Below, piece after piece: positions 1-11,325 of a stretch of DNA of 64,000 nt. This DNA is from Larimichthys crocea (taxonomy: Eukaryota > Chordata > Actinopteri > Sciaenidae). Position 1 is the first letter of the stretch, and every line of letters begins with the position of its first letter. The position numbers were made by a program, and so were the translations under genes. The DNA lies in the NCBI RefSeq assembly GCF_000972845.2, contig NC_040027.1:10150954-10214953 (forward strand). Reading direction: 5' to 3'. The notes below the pieces were generated by a model. That model worked only from the letters and a program-made list of their open reading frames with translations. It was not told the origin of the DNA and ran no database searches.

Positions 1-880
1 TATAGAAAAACATGAAGTGCTATGAAGTAAAAAATCCCTTAAAATCTTAAATGTAATCAGTTAATCCTTAATTAACCCTTAAACCATAACAAACACCAAT
101 CTGAACTAAGGTGTTTTGCAGCCAGAGAGCTTGCAAAGTGTCGATAAATGTGCAAATATAAAAACTAAAAACACCTTAATTTACTTTAACAAACAAAAAG
201 TATGTCATTTGAACTTTTCCTTCATTCAAAATATCTGAAAAATCCCACCAATTGAATGTTTTATTGAAGTATGTAAGGGATTTTCACGGATGAAAACTAA
301 AACCCAGAAAAGCTCAAAATCTGCAGATTTAAAAGGGTGCACGAGTTTCCCTTTCATTTCCACATTCATTTGCTGCTAATACTATTGTAAGATCGGACTA
401 CTGTTAACGAACTTCAGCTTCATTCAGGAAGAAAACTGAACCTCAAAGCTGAAATCTGGCAGACCTTCAAGTGTGGTTGTGCCAAACAGGAATGATGTAT
501 AAAATGATCTGCCAAGAAGAAAATGTTTTATTAATGTAGGTTTGCACGTTTAGTTTATGTCCCTCGGGATGATAGATGTTAGAGTTAAAGATGTGAGTAA
601 CTGAAGAGGGTTTGGGATCAGATCCAGATTTAACGTGTTTGCTCATGCATCCCTTCGTTTATTTGTCTTTGTGTATTCAGATGCAGAACCTGGTCCTGGT
701 GCAGCTTTTTGCAGCATTATTCATTCATTTACGTGTTCTTTAAGTTCTTTCTGGTTGTCTAATCGGATTTGAATTAATTTGTGACAAATGCAAACTGATT
801 TTAGGGGCTTCTGTTTGTAACAATCAGTAAATAAGTAATGACACGTAACGACAGCGCCCGGTAGAGTGGTGTGAACTCAC
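1..880. other. dsp intron 5 (partial), no exon seen
   Basis: AT-rich sequence downstream of dsp exon 5 in the gene's direction. I looked for the next desmoplakin exon on the minus strand and saw no open stretch with splice sites, so it should lie left of the window. I see nothing else here. Confidence 0.6.
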
Positions 881-2312
881 CAGGTCGTCTCTGGCTCGGT
901 CCAGCTCGACGCTCCTCTGGATGGAGTTGTGAAACTTCTGATGGCTGATGATGTGCTGATCGATGACTTCAGGAACGTCTCCCCATGAAGCTGTTTCAAT
1001 CAGACGCTGGGACACCAAACAGGCACAGAAACATGGATTTTAATATATTTTAAATACACACTTGAACATATGAGTGCAATTCTTCTCAGAAACACGTGTT
1101 TTCAGTTCACTTCCAGCGTTTATTCAAACATTCGTCCTGATTCAGACCAGCAGGTGGTGGCAGAGAAACAAGTTTTGTTTTTTTTCTGTGAACTTTTGAG
1201 CCTTTTCACTAAAAACATCTCAGGAATCTACCAGAAGAACATTTGCCTGATTATTTTACTTTCCATTTCCCTACAGTACTTCTTCATGTGTTCGTTTCTC
1301 ATTTTTAATCTCATTATAATAATTATTCTTAATGTCAGAGAAGCGTTCGTGTCTCTGACAACACAGAGCAGAGGAATGCTTTCATGCTGAACTTGTGTAA
1401 AGGTTATGTGAGCACACTGTGTTCTGGTTTAATGAGATCTGTCAGTCAGGTCACTGCCACTTTTTTTTTTGCACCTTTTGCTGTAACATCCAGCCCATAG
1501 CGTCTTGGAAGCTCCTTCCAGGCTCCTCCCAGGATCCTCCGATGCTTCCTCTGGTGCTCCTCCTCCTCTGCATGCTGCCTGTGATGGCCATATGGACCCC
1601 CTTCAGCTGGTCTCTACATATTTCCACACTGCGGATTAGGGAAGAGAGAGAAAGAAAGCACATTTGGCAAAGACGCGTATGAATATTATTTCATTTACAC
1701 ACTGAAAGGCAGAAATAAAGAAAGAAAGAAGTCTTCCTCACGATCTGACTACGTTGTCATTGGGCTGTCCCAGTTGTCGCAGGTCCATGGCACAGCTCTT
1801 CAGCTGCTCGATGGTCTCTTTAGCCATCATCATGAAGCGCTCTGCATCACCCGGGGAACTGCCCTGCAAGGCATCAACGAGACATTCAGAGAGGTGCACG
1901 AATCCGCCACCTGAAAACTTTGTAACTTCTTAGCTTTTGTTTTGTTTGTTTGGTCTCATGCACATGTCATTTAAACTTTCTGCTGCACAAAAACATTGAT
2001 GATGTCTTGACCTGTTGGGTTTTTTGGATGTGACCTTGAGTCCTGTCTTTGTTTCGGTTACTAAATGCATTACTTGGAGTAGGTTTGTGCCAAAACTGTC
2101 AAAATCCTGGAGAAAATCTCTTGAAATTCATGACCTTTTTAAAGGGCGAAATAGAAGTGGTATTCAGTATTTCACACAGGCGTGAGGAGGGTTCATATAC
2201 GAATCAACACGCTAATAAATCAACCCGACCGCACTCATTCAAGCAAGCGACGATGGGTTCTACAGAAAACCAAATATGTCAAGAAGAAGTTGCATAACAC
2301 AGAGTTGAGGAG

Positions 2313-2353
<41 letters not shown>

Positions 2354-4673
2354 AACTGAAATGTTTGCAGAGTTCATCTGACAATAAAAAAATGACTTAT
2401 TGACAACTGAATGATTGCTGGAGGTGGTTTGGCTACCAAAAGAGAAATAAACTAAATGCTTTCATTATCCGCCTGGTTCCTATCGCATGTTCTCACTCAT
2501 CGAGTCACTCAGTTTACAGCCAAACAACATTTCTGCATATTTTTGTCAACAGAAGTGAAGCTGCAACACGATGCTATTTTCCGTTGAAATAAAAACCTTT
2601 AGAGTCTGACCCAGACGTGTTTTTATCTGCACGGCCGGAGGACAGAAACCTAACATGCAGCGTCTGATGAAAAAAAAAATCCTGACTCACAGTCTGCAGG
2701 GCGTATTCAGCTTTCTGCAGGTACTCCTGGCACTGGCCCTGCAGGATCATGGCTCTCTGGTGGATGGCAGCGAGGCTGGCGCCGCTGCAGGGGGCAGCAG
2801 AGTAAACTCATCAGCTTCAAGCTCATTATTAATATAATCTTCACATATATCATTTATATTAAAGCACCACAATATCACAGTTTGGACCAGCAGCTCCCAA
2901 CTTCTTTATTATGTGACTCCTTTAATGGTGCACATCATTTCTCTTCTCAGATGGCTTCAAAACAGAGCTGCTGAGTGATACCACATATGTTGGGGTCTGC
3001 GTATCAGATACAACATTACATATCTTTTAAAAAAACTTTTGGGGGTCCAAATAATTTCCTAGAAGGACGTTTATATGTAACTGAAAAGTTTTTCTGCAAA
3101 GGAGCACGTAGTTAGGCAGCAATAAGAGTCCAAATCAAATAAAAACACAGATGTATTTGATTATGCAACTTAAAAAATAATAAAACTATCCTGGATTTTT
3201 GAGGCCGACAATGGCTTTCAGTGTCTGAGAACTCATTTACTCTTGCAGAAATATTTTCTCTCTTCTGTAAACAAAGATTTTTGACAGCCGCCTTTTATTA
3301 AAAATGATTTCTGTCGTACAGCAACTTCCTGATCCTCATCAGCCGATCTGCGTGCCAATAACAACATACCTGCACAATCACTGTACAAAGGCACACGAGG
3401 GGAAAAGGTTCTGCATGAAAGAAAAGACCCAGACATCTGCACACTGTTCTCCTTTGCAAAAAGCTTAAAGACCTTCATCAAAGCCAGAGGATAATATCTG
3501 CTGTAAGATGATATCAGTTAATATATCCGTCTAGATTTAGTGACTAATTAATTATTTGTCTCTTTAAAGAACTGTACACAACTCTTTAACAAGAAGGACC
3601 CGGAAACAATCAAACATCTTTCATTCGACAGGAGCAGCACAGTGTTTGTGTTAAACATGTTGTGTTCATGTCGGCCAGATGCTTTCTGTCCTTTTCTAAA
3701 ATACCACGGTGACATAGTCCCTCTGTTCTGTGTGTGTGACGGCGTGGAAGGTCTGAAACAGTTTCATGTTTCTGGAACAAGTGAGCATTAAGCTGTTTGC
3801 AGCCGCAGGAACTTAGCAGTTCATTGTGAGCTATAAATCAAGACTCAGTATTTCCCTCCAGGGGACGGGAACGCTTCTGTGCAAAGAAGAACCTGAACTG
3901 TAATTTCTGCAGAAGCACGGTCATCATTAAGATTCCCATAGGTTTTAAAGTGCAGCTTTGTTTTCTTATCAGCTATGTGATAAAGAGTAACTGGAAACTC
4001 CCTTGACAAACAAACTGGATGCACAGCGGCTCTTTGTAAACTTTGTTTTGCAGCTTTACCTCGCTGTGCATTGAGCCTGCAGACAAAAACATCAGAGCAT
4101 GAACCACATTATGATCCCTGCAAATATTTTCATGCATGTGCTTGTAGGTAGATCTGATGTTTGAGCTGCAAATTTAAGAGCTTCTTATTGGCTTAAGATC
4201 TCAGAGTGTGCAGGAAATGAACACTGGGACAAAACAGACAGTCATGATTAATATTTAATAGTAACCAGCGTCCTCAGAGCAGGGGGAGGGAACAACATGT
4301 ACACAACAGGTGAGCAGGTGAGCAGGTGACAGTAAAATATGAATCCATACCTCATTCCGCCTTTCCCGGGCAGCGTGCCGCCTCCCATGCCCATGCCCAT
4401 GCCGCCGCCGCCTTTAGCGGTCATCGATCCGCTGCTACTGCCCATCATTCCGCCTCCCATGGTTCCCATCATTCCGCCTCCCATGGTTCCCATCATTCCG
4501 CCTGCAGAGGACTTTGAAAAGTTGTAGTTGTATCCGTCCATGGAGGCCTCGTATCCGTTACCGCCTCCCTGAAAGTACTGGACGTTCCCGGCGCCAGCCA
4601 GGTCACCTCTGGACCCGACCCTGCGGCCCAAACTCATACTGTTCAGACCGCTCTGGGACCCGTACATACTCAT
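881..4673 (-). CDS. dsp: desmoplakin, first five coding exons (5' part of gene)
   Basis: Desmoplakin links the desmosomal plaque (plakoglobin, plakophilin) to intermediate filaments. Coding exons on the minus strand are 4351-4673, 2691-2784, 1742-1863, 1475-1574 and 881-1006. All have GT donors and AG acceptors, and the phases (2,0,2,0,0) join without a stop to give 255 codons. The start ATG at 4671-4673 opens MSMYGSQSG. Exon 1 encodes a 107-residue Gly/Met-rich head. Exons 2-3 resemble the vertebrate desmoplakin head (QCQEYLQKAEYALQT, LRQLGQPNDN). Exons 4-5 begin the plakin domain (GSWEE...GWMLQQK, then IDQHIISHQKFHNSIQ). The rest of the rod and plakin repeats lies beyond position 1. Teleosts have two dsp copies and I cannot tell which this is. 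The head repeat GGGMMGTM is unlike the human protein. Envoplakin and periplakin fit less well because HQKFHNSIQ matches the desmoplakin version. Confidence 0.86.
1864..2690. other. dsp intron 2 with (GT)n at 2315-2349
   Basis: Intron between dsp exons 2 and 3. It holds a pure 35-bp GT run at 2315-2349. No other feature recognised. Introns 3 (1575-1741) and 4 (1007-1474) are shorter and featureless. Confidence 0.7.
2785..4350. other. dsp intron 1
   Basis: 1.57 kb first intron of dsp between a strong donor (GAG|GTATGG on the minus strand) and a CCCCCTGCAG acceptor. No repeat or open reading frame of note. First introns often hold enhancers, but nothing here can be called by eye. Confidence 0.6.
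4446..4506 (-). repeat. coding 24-bp minisatellite in dsp exon 1
   Basis: A 24-bp unit (plus strand cccatcattccgcctcccat then ggtt) is repeated about 2.5 times with almost no change. Read on the minus strand it encodes the octapeptide GGGMMGTM, followed downstream by GSSSGSM and a GMGMGMGGG run. The unit is a multiple of three, so copy-number changes would keep the frame. Confidence 0.85.
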
Positions 4674-4990
4674 ACTGACAGCTAAACGGCAGCCGAAGCG
4701 GCTCTGCGCAAACTAACCGGGCGTGAGGTTGAAGCGAGGCGCAGAAAGGTGTGCCTGTCTCCACCTGCGCGCCCGGGTCCCTCTCCTGCAGACTGCAAGC
4801 GAGCTGCAGGGGAGGACCGCTTTTTGGAGCAGGGTGACCACACCTCTCTGTCTCTACAAACTGCTGCTGAGCCAAAAAAACAAAAAAACTTTCCTCTTTC
4901 TGCCACTCCTCCAAACTCAGCTGGAGGCGTACGCGTTCTGGTTGTTCTATCTTTGTGGGGACCACACTGGTATTCAGACAAGTCGGGACT
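4674..4990 (-). promoter_or_regulatory. dsp 5' UTR and probable proximal promoter
   Basis: Sequence directly upstream of the dsp start codon. It is GC- and CpG-richer than the flanks (for example gcgcgcccgggtc near 4768), which fits a 5' UTR and promoter. No TATA box is obvious and the transcription start cannot be placed. Confidence 0.45.
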
Positions 4991-5019
4991 TTAAAAAAAA
5001 AAAGTTTAATTTAGTCTGA

Positions 5020-5190
5020 ATGTGTCTGAAGTGAAGTGGGCAGGTTTTTGGAAAGTGGGACAAAGTGAGAACATTTACAGTTTTAGAAAGTGAGGAAAAT
5101 TCAAGATCATTTGGAGAGTGAGGACAGATTTTGCAAAGTAAAAGTCAGGACAGTTATGAAAGGTGGAGACTTTTTCAAAATAAAGTGCAT
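5020..5190. repeat. degenerate short tandem repeat (AAAGTGAGGACA-like)
   Basis: Diverged copies of a motif close to GAAAGTGAGGACA recur about every 30-40 bp (near 5048, 5087, 5115, 5160, 5198). It looks like an old minisatellite. Copy boundaries are uncertain. Confidence 0.5.
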
Positions 5191-5227
5191 TTCAGAAAGT
5201 AAAAACAGTACTTATATAACATCTTTC

Positions 5228-5370
5228 TAGTCTTCCAGCCACTCAAGGTGCTTTTACACTACATGTCTCATTCACACACATTCATACACTGATGGCACTG
5301 GCTGCACCATAACCAGGGTTCAGTATCTTGCCCAAGGACGCTTTGACATGCAGACTGGAGGAGCCAGGTA
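5228..5370 (+). repeat. teleost interspersed repeat, family 1, copy A
   Basis: Contains the string run cttccagccactcaaggtg, then cttttacactacatg, then cattcatacactgatggc and cagtatcttgcccaagga. I recognise these as a short interspersed repeat widespread in fish genomes. A second, more diverged copy is at 27990-28130. I cannot assign it to a transposon class by eye. Confidence 0.6.
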
Positions 5371-6259
5371 CTGCTTCAAAGAGCCTGTTATTCAAGTTTA
5401 ATGCACATGCACATTTTAAGAATGAGTTTGTGTTAGTCGTCGAGATGGTTAAACTTTGGGTAAGGACCTGGAAAGCATTACGTCCTCACACATATAGAAG
5501 TAGGCATTGAACCCTAGTATGCACAACTTTTAAATAAATGTATGAAATGAATATACAACAAAGTTGGGAGAGAAAAATTCATGCAATATTTTTGATTCAT
5601 GCATTAATTTAATTTCTTTATGCATCACATATGCATTTGACTCTTGCCACCTTTAAAGCTCAAAGAGCTTCAAGGCAAACTGCTGCAATGATGCATCCAC
5701 ATGACCAATTTTAATTAGTAACAAATGTCTAGATTGCACCTCGCCTCCTTTACTCAACACACCCAACTCACTCACGGTCTGTCCTCAACAAGCAGGGGAA
5801 AAAAAAAAAAAAAACTCACACACAACTTTGACATTTGCCTCCAGCCAATAGGTGGGACTCACAGGAAAAACAAGTTTGACAGCTGCTCTCAAGTTGACAG
5901 TAACTTTCTCTTGGTTTTTATGATCACAGTTTGAAGACGTGCTAATATGACAAATGGTAATTCATCCTGTAAGAGTGGCTTCAGGGGTCTGGAGTTTTAT
6001 GCTGATGAATACAACAGCGATGTGCGTTCAGTCCACCCATACATTCATTGATGCAGTCTTGGTTTTGTTGCTTTCTTAGACGATTTAATGATTTAAACAA
6101 CTTTTAAATATCACTTCATTGTTTGATTTACAGTCTTTGTCTGTCTGCAGGTATTGTGATCTTCTCCCGCAGCTTGAAATCATCTGGCACGATGGAAAAA
6201 GTATAAAGTATGAAGCACACACACATTAAAAAGCTTCACTTAGCAGATGCATGTTGTTA
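5371..6259. other. intergenic, no gene seen
   Basis: AT-rich DNA with a poly-A run near 5798. No gene, RNA or clear repeat is supported. Confidence 0.5.
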
Positions 6260-6261
6260 GT

Positions 6262-6440
6262 CAGTCTACCACTGAAATATCTCAACAACTATTTGGTTTA
6301 TTGCCATGAAAGTTGTCACAGATATTCACGTTCTCCTCAGGATGATATGTGATAACTTCAGTAATCCTTTTTTCATCTGATGTGATTATTAGATCAAACA
6401 CTAATGACAGTCGATCATCACATTATACCTGCTGAACATC
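6262..6440 (+). repeat. teleost interspersed repeat, family 2, copy A
   Basis: Carries the phrases actgaaatatctcaacaact, attgccatgaaagttgtca and cacgttctcctcaggatga. These match a fish repeat family whose typical text reads 'ttcatggcaatccatc' and 'cctctgggaaccatgaatg'. Related pieces occur at 20640-20715, 47770-47975 and (reverse) 48850-49115. Confidence 0.5.
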
Positions 6441-6586
6441 AGGATGCTAGTGACCATGTAAACATGCTGAAAGATGCTACATGTGTTGCTTTTTCAGGTC
6501 GTCCTGATTGTACCACCTCACTGAGGGATTGCTGTCGCCTGCTTGCAGCCTTCATCAGTGGGGTGATTTCACTGGCTGCATCCTGA

Positions 6587-7890
6587 AAGGCTTTGGTTTT
6601 GTTTTGATCATGTTTAGTTTAGCCTTGGTTCATGTTACACACAGTTTTTGTTAGAACCTACGGTTTCATAGCACCCAACCAGTACACTTTTGTCCCATTG
6701 TGCTGTACTTAATACATCAAGGGTTGCTGTGTGGACTTCCTCTGTTCCTGAATGAGTCAGGCATAACAAGTGGGGGCCCGTCCGATTCCGATAATAATGG
6801 CGAGTGTGAGTTATATAGCATCCAACTGTGGGGAGGATTCTAGCTGTGCTGTCTTGGTCTTCCACAGATACGGTGTAGCAGCATTCACCCCCCATGAAGT
6901 GTTTTTTTTTTTTTGTTTGTTTGTTTTCAGGGCAGTTTTTTATTTTTCTGTGTTGTCAGTGCAGTTAGTAGCATTTGGCTTTGGAGCATCCCAAAGTATT
7001 GGCTGGGACATTTTGTCCTCCCCAATTCAGATGTTTTATAGGTGCATAAATACTCACCACCAGTGCACACATAAAGGCCCGGGTTAGTCTGTTTAGGCTT
7101 GGCAGTTAGGAGGGGCTGCTTTATAATCACTAAATCCCCCATGGTTGCTCTCTGTGCGACTCAAACCGCTTTGTTTTATTTTCCTGGATGTGCTCAATGG
7201 ATCGGCTGCATAGTCAATGTGATGGTGTTGAACATGGACACAGAGCAGGATCAGGCATTGCTGAGGGGCTAAGTTGTATCTGCCAAGCTTTTTGTGAGGG
7301 AGTTCATGCTGCAGTGGTTACAGTCATTCCTGAGTCTTGTGGTGAGACTTTATCATTTGAACAGTATTTGCAGGTGGTGAAGGAGAGATGGGGGGTTGAG
7401 GTAGTCTTAGAAAGGGAGAGAGTAAAGGTGGAACACTTGAAATTGGAGCTGATAAAGATAAGAGAAGCACATATGTTGTTGACTGTCAGTGGTAGAAATG
7501 AATCTACAGGTGTTTTCTTGGTTTTCCTGAAAGCTCGCATCATGTCTAAATTTGGGTGCAAACGACCCACACACATTTTTTGCATAGTCTGAGCATGTGT
7601 CAGGAGTAAGAGGATAACCAGATAGCCATAAAATGTTGAAGTTGCAGTGTGTTATCACAGTCAATGAGTTCCTGAAGCAGACAGACAGAAACTGTAAGAG
7701 AGGTTCATTTTACTCTTGTTCCCTTCTCGAGAGCTGGTGTGTTTCAGGCTCTTTGGTCTTGTTTGATTTTGATCGTTAAGTTCAGCCTTGATTCACGTGA
7801 TACACTTTCATAGCCACCCTACAGCCACACTTCACTACTGATTGCTGAGTTAATCCAGTACAGTTTCTTTATGTTGAGCTGTACTCTCAT
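6587..7890 (+). mobile_element. decayed short LTR retroelement (two LTRs, PBS, about 1 kb interior)
   Basis: Two diverged direct repeats lie about 1.15 kb apart: 6587-6768 and 7745-7890. Shared landmarks in the same order are ctttggtyttgttt, a gccttg(g/a)ttca block, tttcatagc, ccagtaca and (t/a)g(t/a)gctgtact. The first ends in CA at 6768, two bases before a sequence resembling a tRNA-Pro primer-binding site at 6771-6788. The interior has stop codons in all frames except one open stretch of 134 codons (7188-7592) with a charged, helix-prone middle. I cannot identify that stretch. No reverse transcriptase or protease motifs are present, so the element is non-autonomous or internally deleted. 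It is an old copy with no intact gene. Class (gypsy-like or retrovirus-like) is unresolved. Confidence 0.6.
6771..6788 (+). other. primer-binding-site-like sequence (tRNA-Pro type)
   Basis: tgggggcccgtccgattc follows the LTR end ...aaca after a 2-nt spacer. It agrees with the well-known tRNA-Pro primer-binding site at its first 14 bases bar one, and diverges at the 3' end. Confidence 0.6.
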
Positions 7891-10788
7891 TGATCCTCGA
7901 TCCAGATCTGGCTTTCTTCTCTCCTCATCTTCAGCTGCTCACAAATCTGTGGCTTCCACTGCACATCAATTTATGGATGAAATTATAAAACGCTGGCTAT
8001 AGCGGCTTTCATAATTACTTCCATACAACAACGTCTTGTGAGGGACTTCTTTGTTCTCCTCAAAGCTTCTTCTTATGGAGAGTTTTTGCCAAAACAGCAG
8101 CACCAATTACACCAACGTAACGAAGAAGACAGGAGGTCAAGGGAAGGGAAGAAAAACAAGCAAGACGCCAGTGTTTTATAGGTGTTGAGTCTGATTTGAC
8201 CTGACACGGTCCTCTAACACAAGTTGTAATAATACAAATCATAACAATAATGTATGATTGCCAGGAGCTTGAACTCTGGCCCTGCACACCTCCCTGTCAC
8301 CCACTAAACTCAGCAGCTATTGAGGAATGTAGTGTGTGTTTGTAAGTGTGTGGGTGAGAGTGAAAGTGTGAAAGAGAGAGAGAACGAAGCAGGAACGGGG
8401 GGTAGATTATATATTTTGTTTGCTGTTTATGATTTATTGTAAACAGTTGTTTACTATTAACTCAAACAAAATTGCACCCTTGGACTGGATGACTGAGTGC
8501 AGAAGAATTTTCTACCCATCATACACCGGGATTCGACGATAAATCCAGCAGCTCTGCTCGCAGCCTGTTTTGAGCGCTCGAGTGATTCATGGAGATCATA
8601 AACTGCTCTAACATTTTTCTCAGGGAAAAAAGAAAGTCCCACCTTAACATCATGTTTTTCCCTTTGGCAAATTACTTTGGAGAACACGCCCTTGCCTGCA
8701 CCTAACTTCACACAGATACACGCTTTTTGCCAAGACAGCATTCCAGTGCTGGTCTTCCTCCTTTTTAAAAAAAAAAAAAAACCTACACTTTGCGCTTTAA
8801 TTAGCGGCTCTGAAAGCTTTTCTGTCACTTAAAATAATGAGGCGTTGAACTCAGAGTTGGCATGAACTTGAGTGATGTACGAGCATGTTTGAGATGTTTG
8901 AGAGGAAACAGAGAAGGGGATTGTCGTAGCTGTGTGTACATTTAATCTATTGCACAAAAGCCTTTTAAAAATTCAATACGCTCACTGCGCATACGTATAT
9001 GTGAGTCTTTTTTGTTCTCTGGCTGAATTAATAATTTCAGGGTGTGTATCTTGAGGCGTAGTCTCAGCGTTCCCACCTTCCTGAGTCCTGATGGCTGCAG
9101 ACAGGATAAGGCTTGCACACTTTAATGGGTTTGTAAGGCTGCCTGACATTTTGCAGGTGTGTATGTAGAGACACTCTCCTGTTTGAAAGGCTCAGGCATA
9201 GTAAATGAAACTATTGTGGAGCAAATCAAGTTGTTTAAATCTAGATTACTCTCTCAGACAGGCACTTCTTCTCAGTTCTATCTTAGAAAGGAAATCATGC
9301 CTTCATATCTTTTCCCTCTTAAGTACTTGAACTGTTGTTTGGCTCACCCTGGTATCTTTATCTGACTTTGAACGGTGCCAGAACGTTACACTATAAAGTC
9401 AAAAGAGAGACTTATGCCTGAACGATCTCAAGTCTCAAGATAGCCCCTTTAAAAAAAATGATAGCATGAACAGCTGCTCTCAGCTTCCATACATTAAGAC
9501 ACATCTCATCAATATATGATGTTTTAGTGTTTTATCACGGCTTATTTGCTTATGATTAAGTCTAAGATATCTCGTTAGCAAACAAGCAAACAATCTCTGA
9601 TAACCTAGTGTATGTTGCCTGCTCAGTCGCAAACAGCAGACAATGTTTGCAGCTCACTTTTGAATGTGGAATATATGAAAATGGAAATGTCTCAGGAGTT
9701 GGTGGAAACCAAAATAGAGCTAAAAGGAAAGCAAATACTTACATTTATAAAAACTTTATACTTTATACTTTTACTACTTCAGGTCTCTAAAAACCAAGAA
9801 CCAATATGGGAAAAACAGAAACTGCTCAAGTTTTAATGCACACAAAGCACTTTGTTGCATTTTTTTTAAACATTACTGCAGCCTGGGTTTAATATGCAAT
9901 ACAATTTTAAGTAGGAGTCCCTGTCAGCCGCGGGTTACTTAGTCTGCAAAACACTGAAGACCTCCAGCCTGAAGTAACAGATGTTAAATGTCAGTTGTGT
10001 GCAAGCTTTGTTTTAAAAAATGGAACAAAAGTGTAAACCTGCACTTGCCCTCCTCAGCTGAACTTTTCAGATTAATATTAACATAACAGCGCCCAGGGAT
10101 CATTTCTGGGAGCTTAAACTTGGGTTTGTCATGGGTTGAACTGAGGGAAACTCCTTAGCGAATATGGGCTCCACACCCATGAACACACCTTGACTGGAAT
10201 CAAGGGAGGAGTCTGTTATTAATCCTACTATGTAGTGAAACTACAACACACATAAAACAGAAGGATCTCATGTTGATGACTCAGACCGCATAACCACAAG
10301 TTCGCTTTAACACACAGGAGGAGGAGTGTCTTAATAGTTTTGTTTTGTTTTTTCACTGTCTGAGAGGTTGTCTTGTCTTGTCTGGTCTTGATATCTTATG
10401 CCAACATGTCCTGAACAATGTGAGTGTGTGTCTGTGTGTGTGTGCCTAGGGAAAGTTTTCAGTCTTTACACCAAAGGATTAGAAGTGGTGATGAGTAATG
10501 ATGATAATAGCTGGCGTTCAGGGTGTGGCTGCTTGTCTAACATTGTTCTCAGGATTCAAAGAAATAACAATCTTTATGAGTAGATTTCATCGTTTAGTTA
10601 AGACCCACTTCACATCATAATAAAGTCACTTAATGCAGTTAAAAGCTTTCACATTTTAAACACATTTAACCCAGAAGTGTAGACATCTTTGCATCTGATA
10701 ATCACCCAATCAGTGCCTGCAGAGATATTTCCAGTAAGGTAAGACGATAAAAGACAGTTGTAGTTCACACGCTTAAGCCTAACACATG
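7891..10788. other. intergenic, no gene supported
   Basis: About 2.9 kb without a recognisable gene. Open stretches on the minus strand at 8060-8287 and 8457-8828 contain homopolymer-derived Phe and Lys runs and lack splice or protein-family support. No clear repeats beyond short A/T runs. Confidence 0.5.
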
Positions 10789-11325
10789 TCAAGCATCTGT
10801 CCAGCTTATGACTAACTTTGATGTAAGTTCATATGACGAACAAAAAGCTCTGGAGGCATGGGCACGGCCCTGCTGGGACACTACCCTCAAGGTTAATGGC
10901 ATGTCAAGGTAACATCCATGGCTGCACCTGAATAAGCAATTAGTGCAAAGACAACTGATGCAAAATAAATTATCTGCAGAAGTGTCAGTATCAGTCGGCA
11001 AGTTGTCAAGGTTAGGTGAATTGGCAATCTGAGAAGGAAAACACGAAATAAAAATAACACAATCCTGCAGTAAAAACCTTTTACTAACCTGTTCATTACA
11101 TAACTGACGATAAGTATTTAAAGCTGTGATAGCCAGTTTATTTTTGTCATCAGCAAAACTTCCATGATAACCTTTGTGTTTATTGTAATTTAATATATAT
11201 TTAATGTAATGTAAATATGCTTTATAGTCCGTGACAAGAGACTTTGGCCAATCACAGGTTGGCAAGATTTTGTGAGACAAACCCAAAGTGTCGGCATGTG
11301 ACAACCTGGGAATGTGACTCAACAA
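10789..11325 (-). other. unexplained 178-codon open stretch on the minus strand
   Basis: The minus strand stays open for 537 bp but has no upstream ATG in frame at its 5' end. Within it is a donor-like AACAG|GTTAGT at 11088 and a good acceptor CCTTCTCAG ending at 11029, which would define a 60-bp phase-0 intron. The predicted peptide has a Tyr/Lys-rich helical part (around 11130-11220) and a Cys-rich part (10880-10980). I do not recognise a family. It may be chance, an old gene fragment, or an exon of something missed. Confidence 0.2.

Noticed and set aside
8457..8828. 123-codon minus-strand frame with Phe and Lys runs
   Set aside because: The runs come from homopolymers, there are no splice sites in phase, and no protein family is recognisable.
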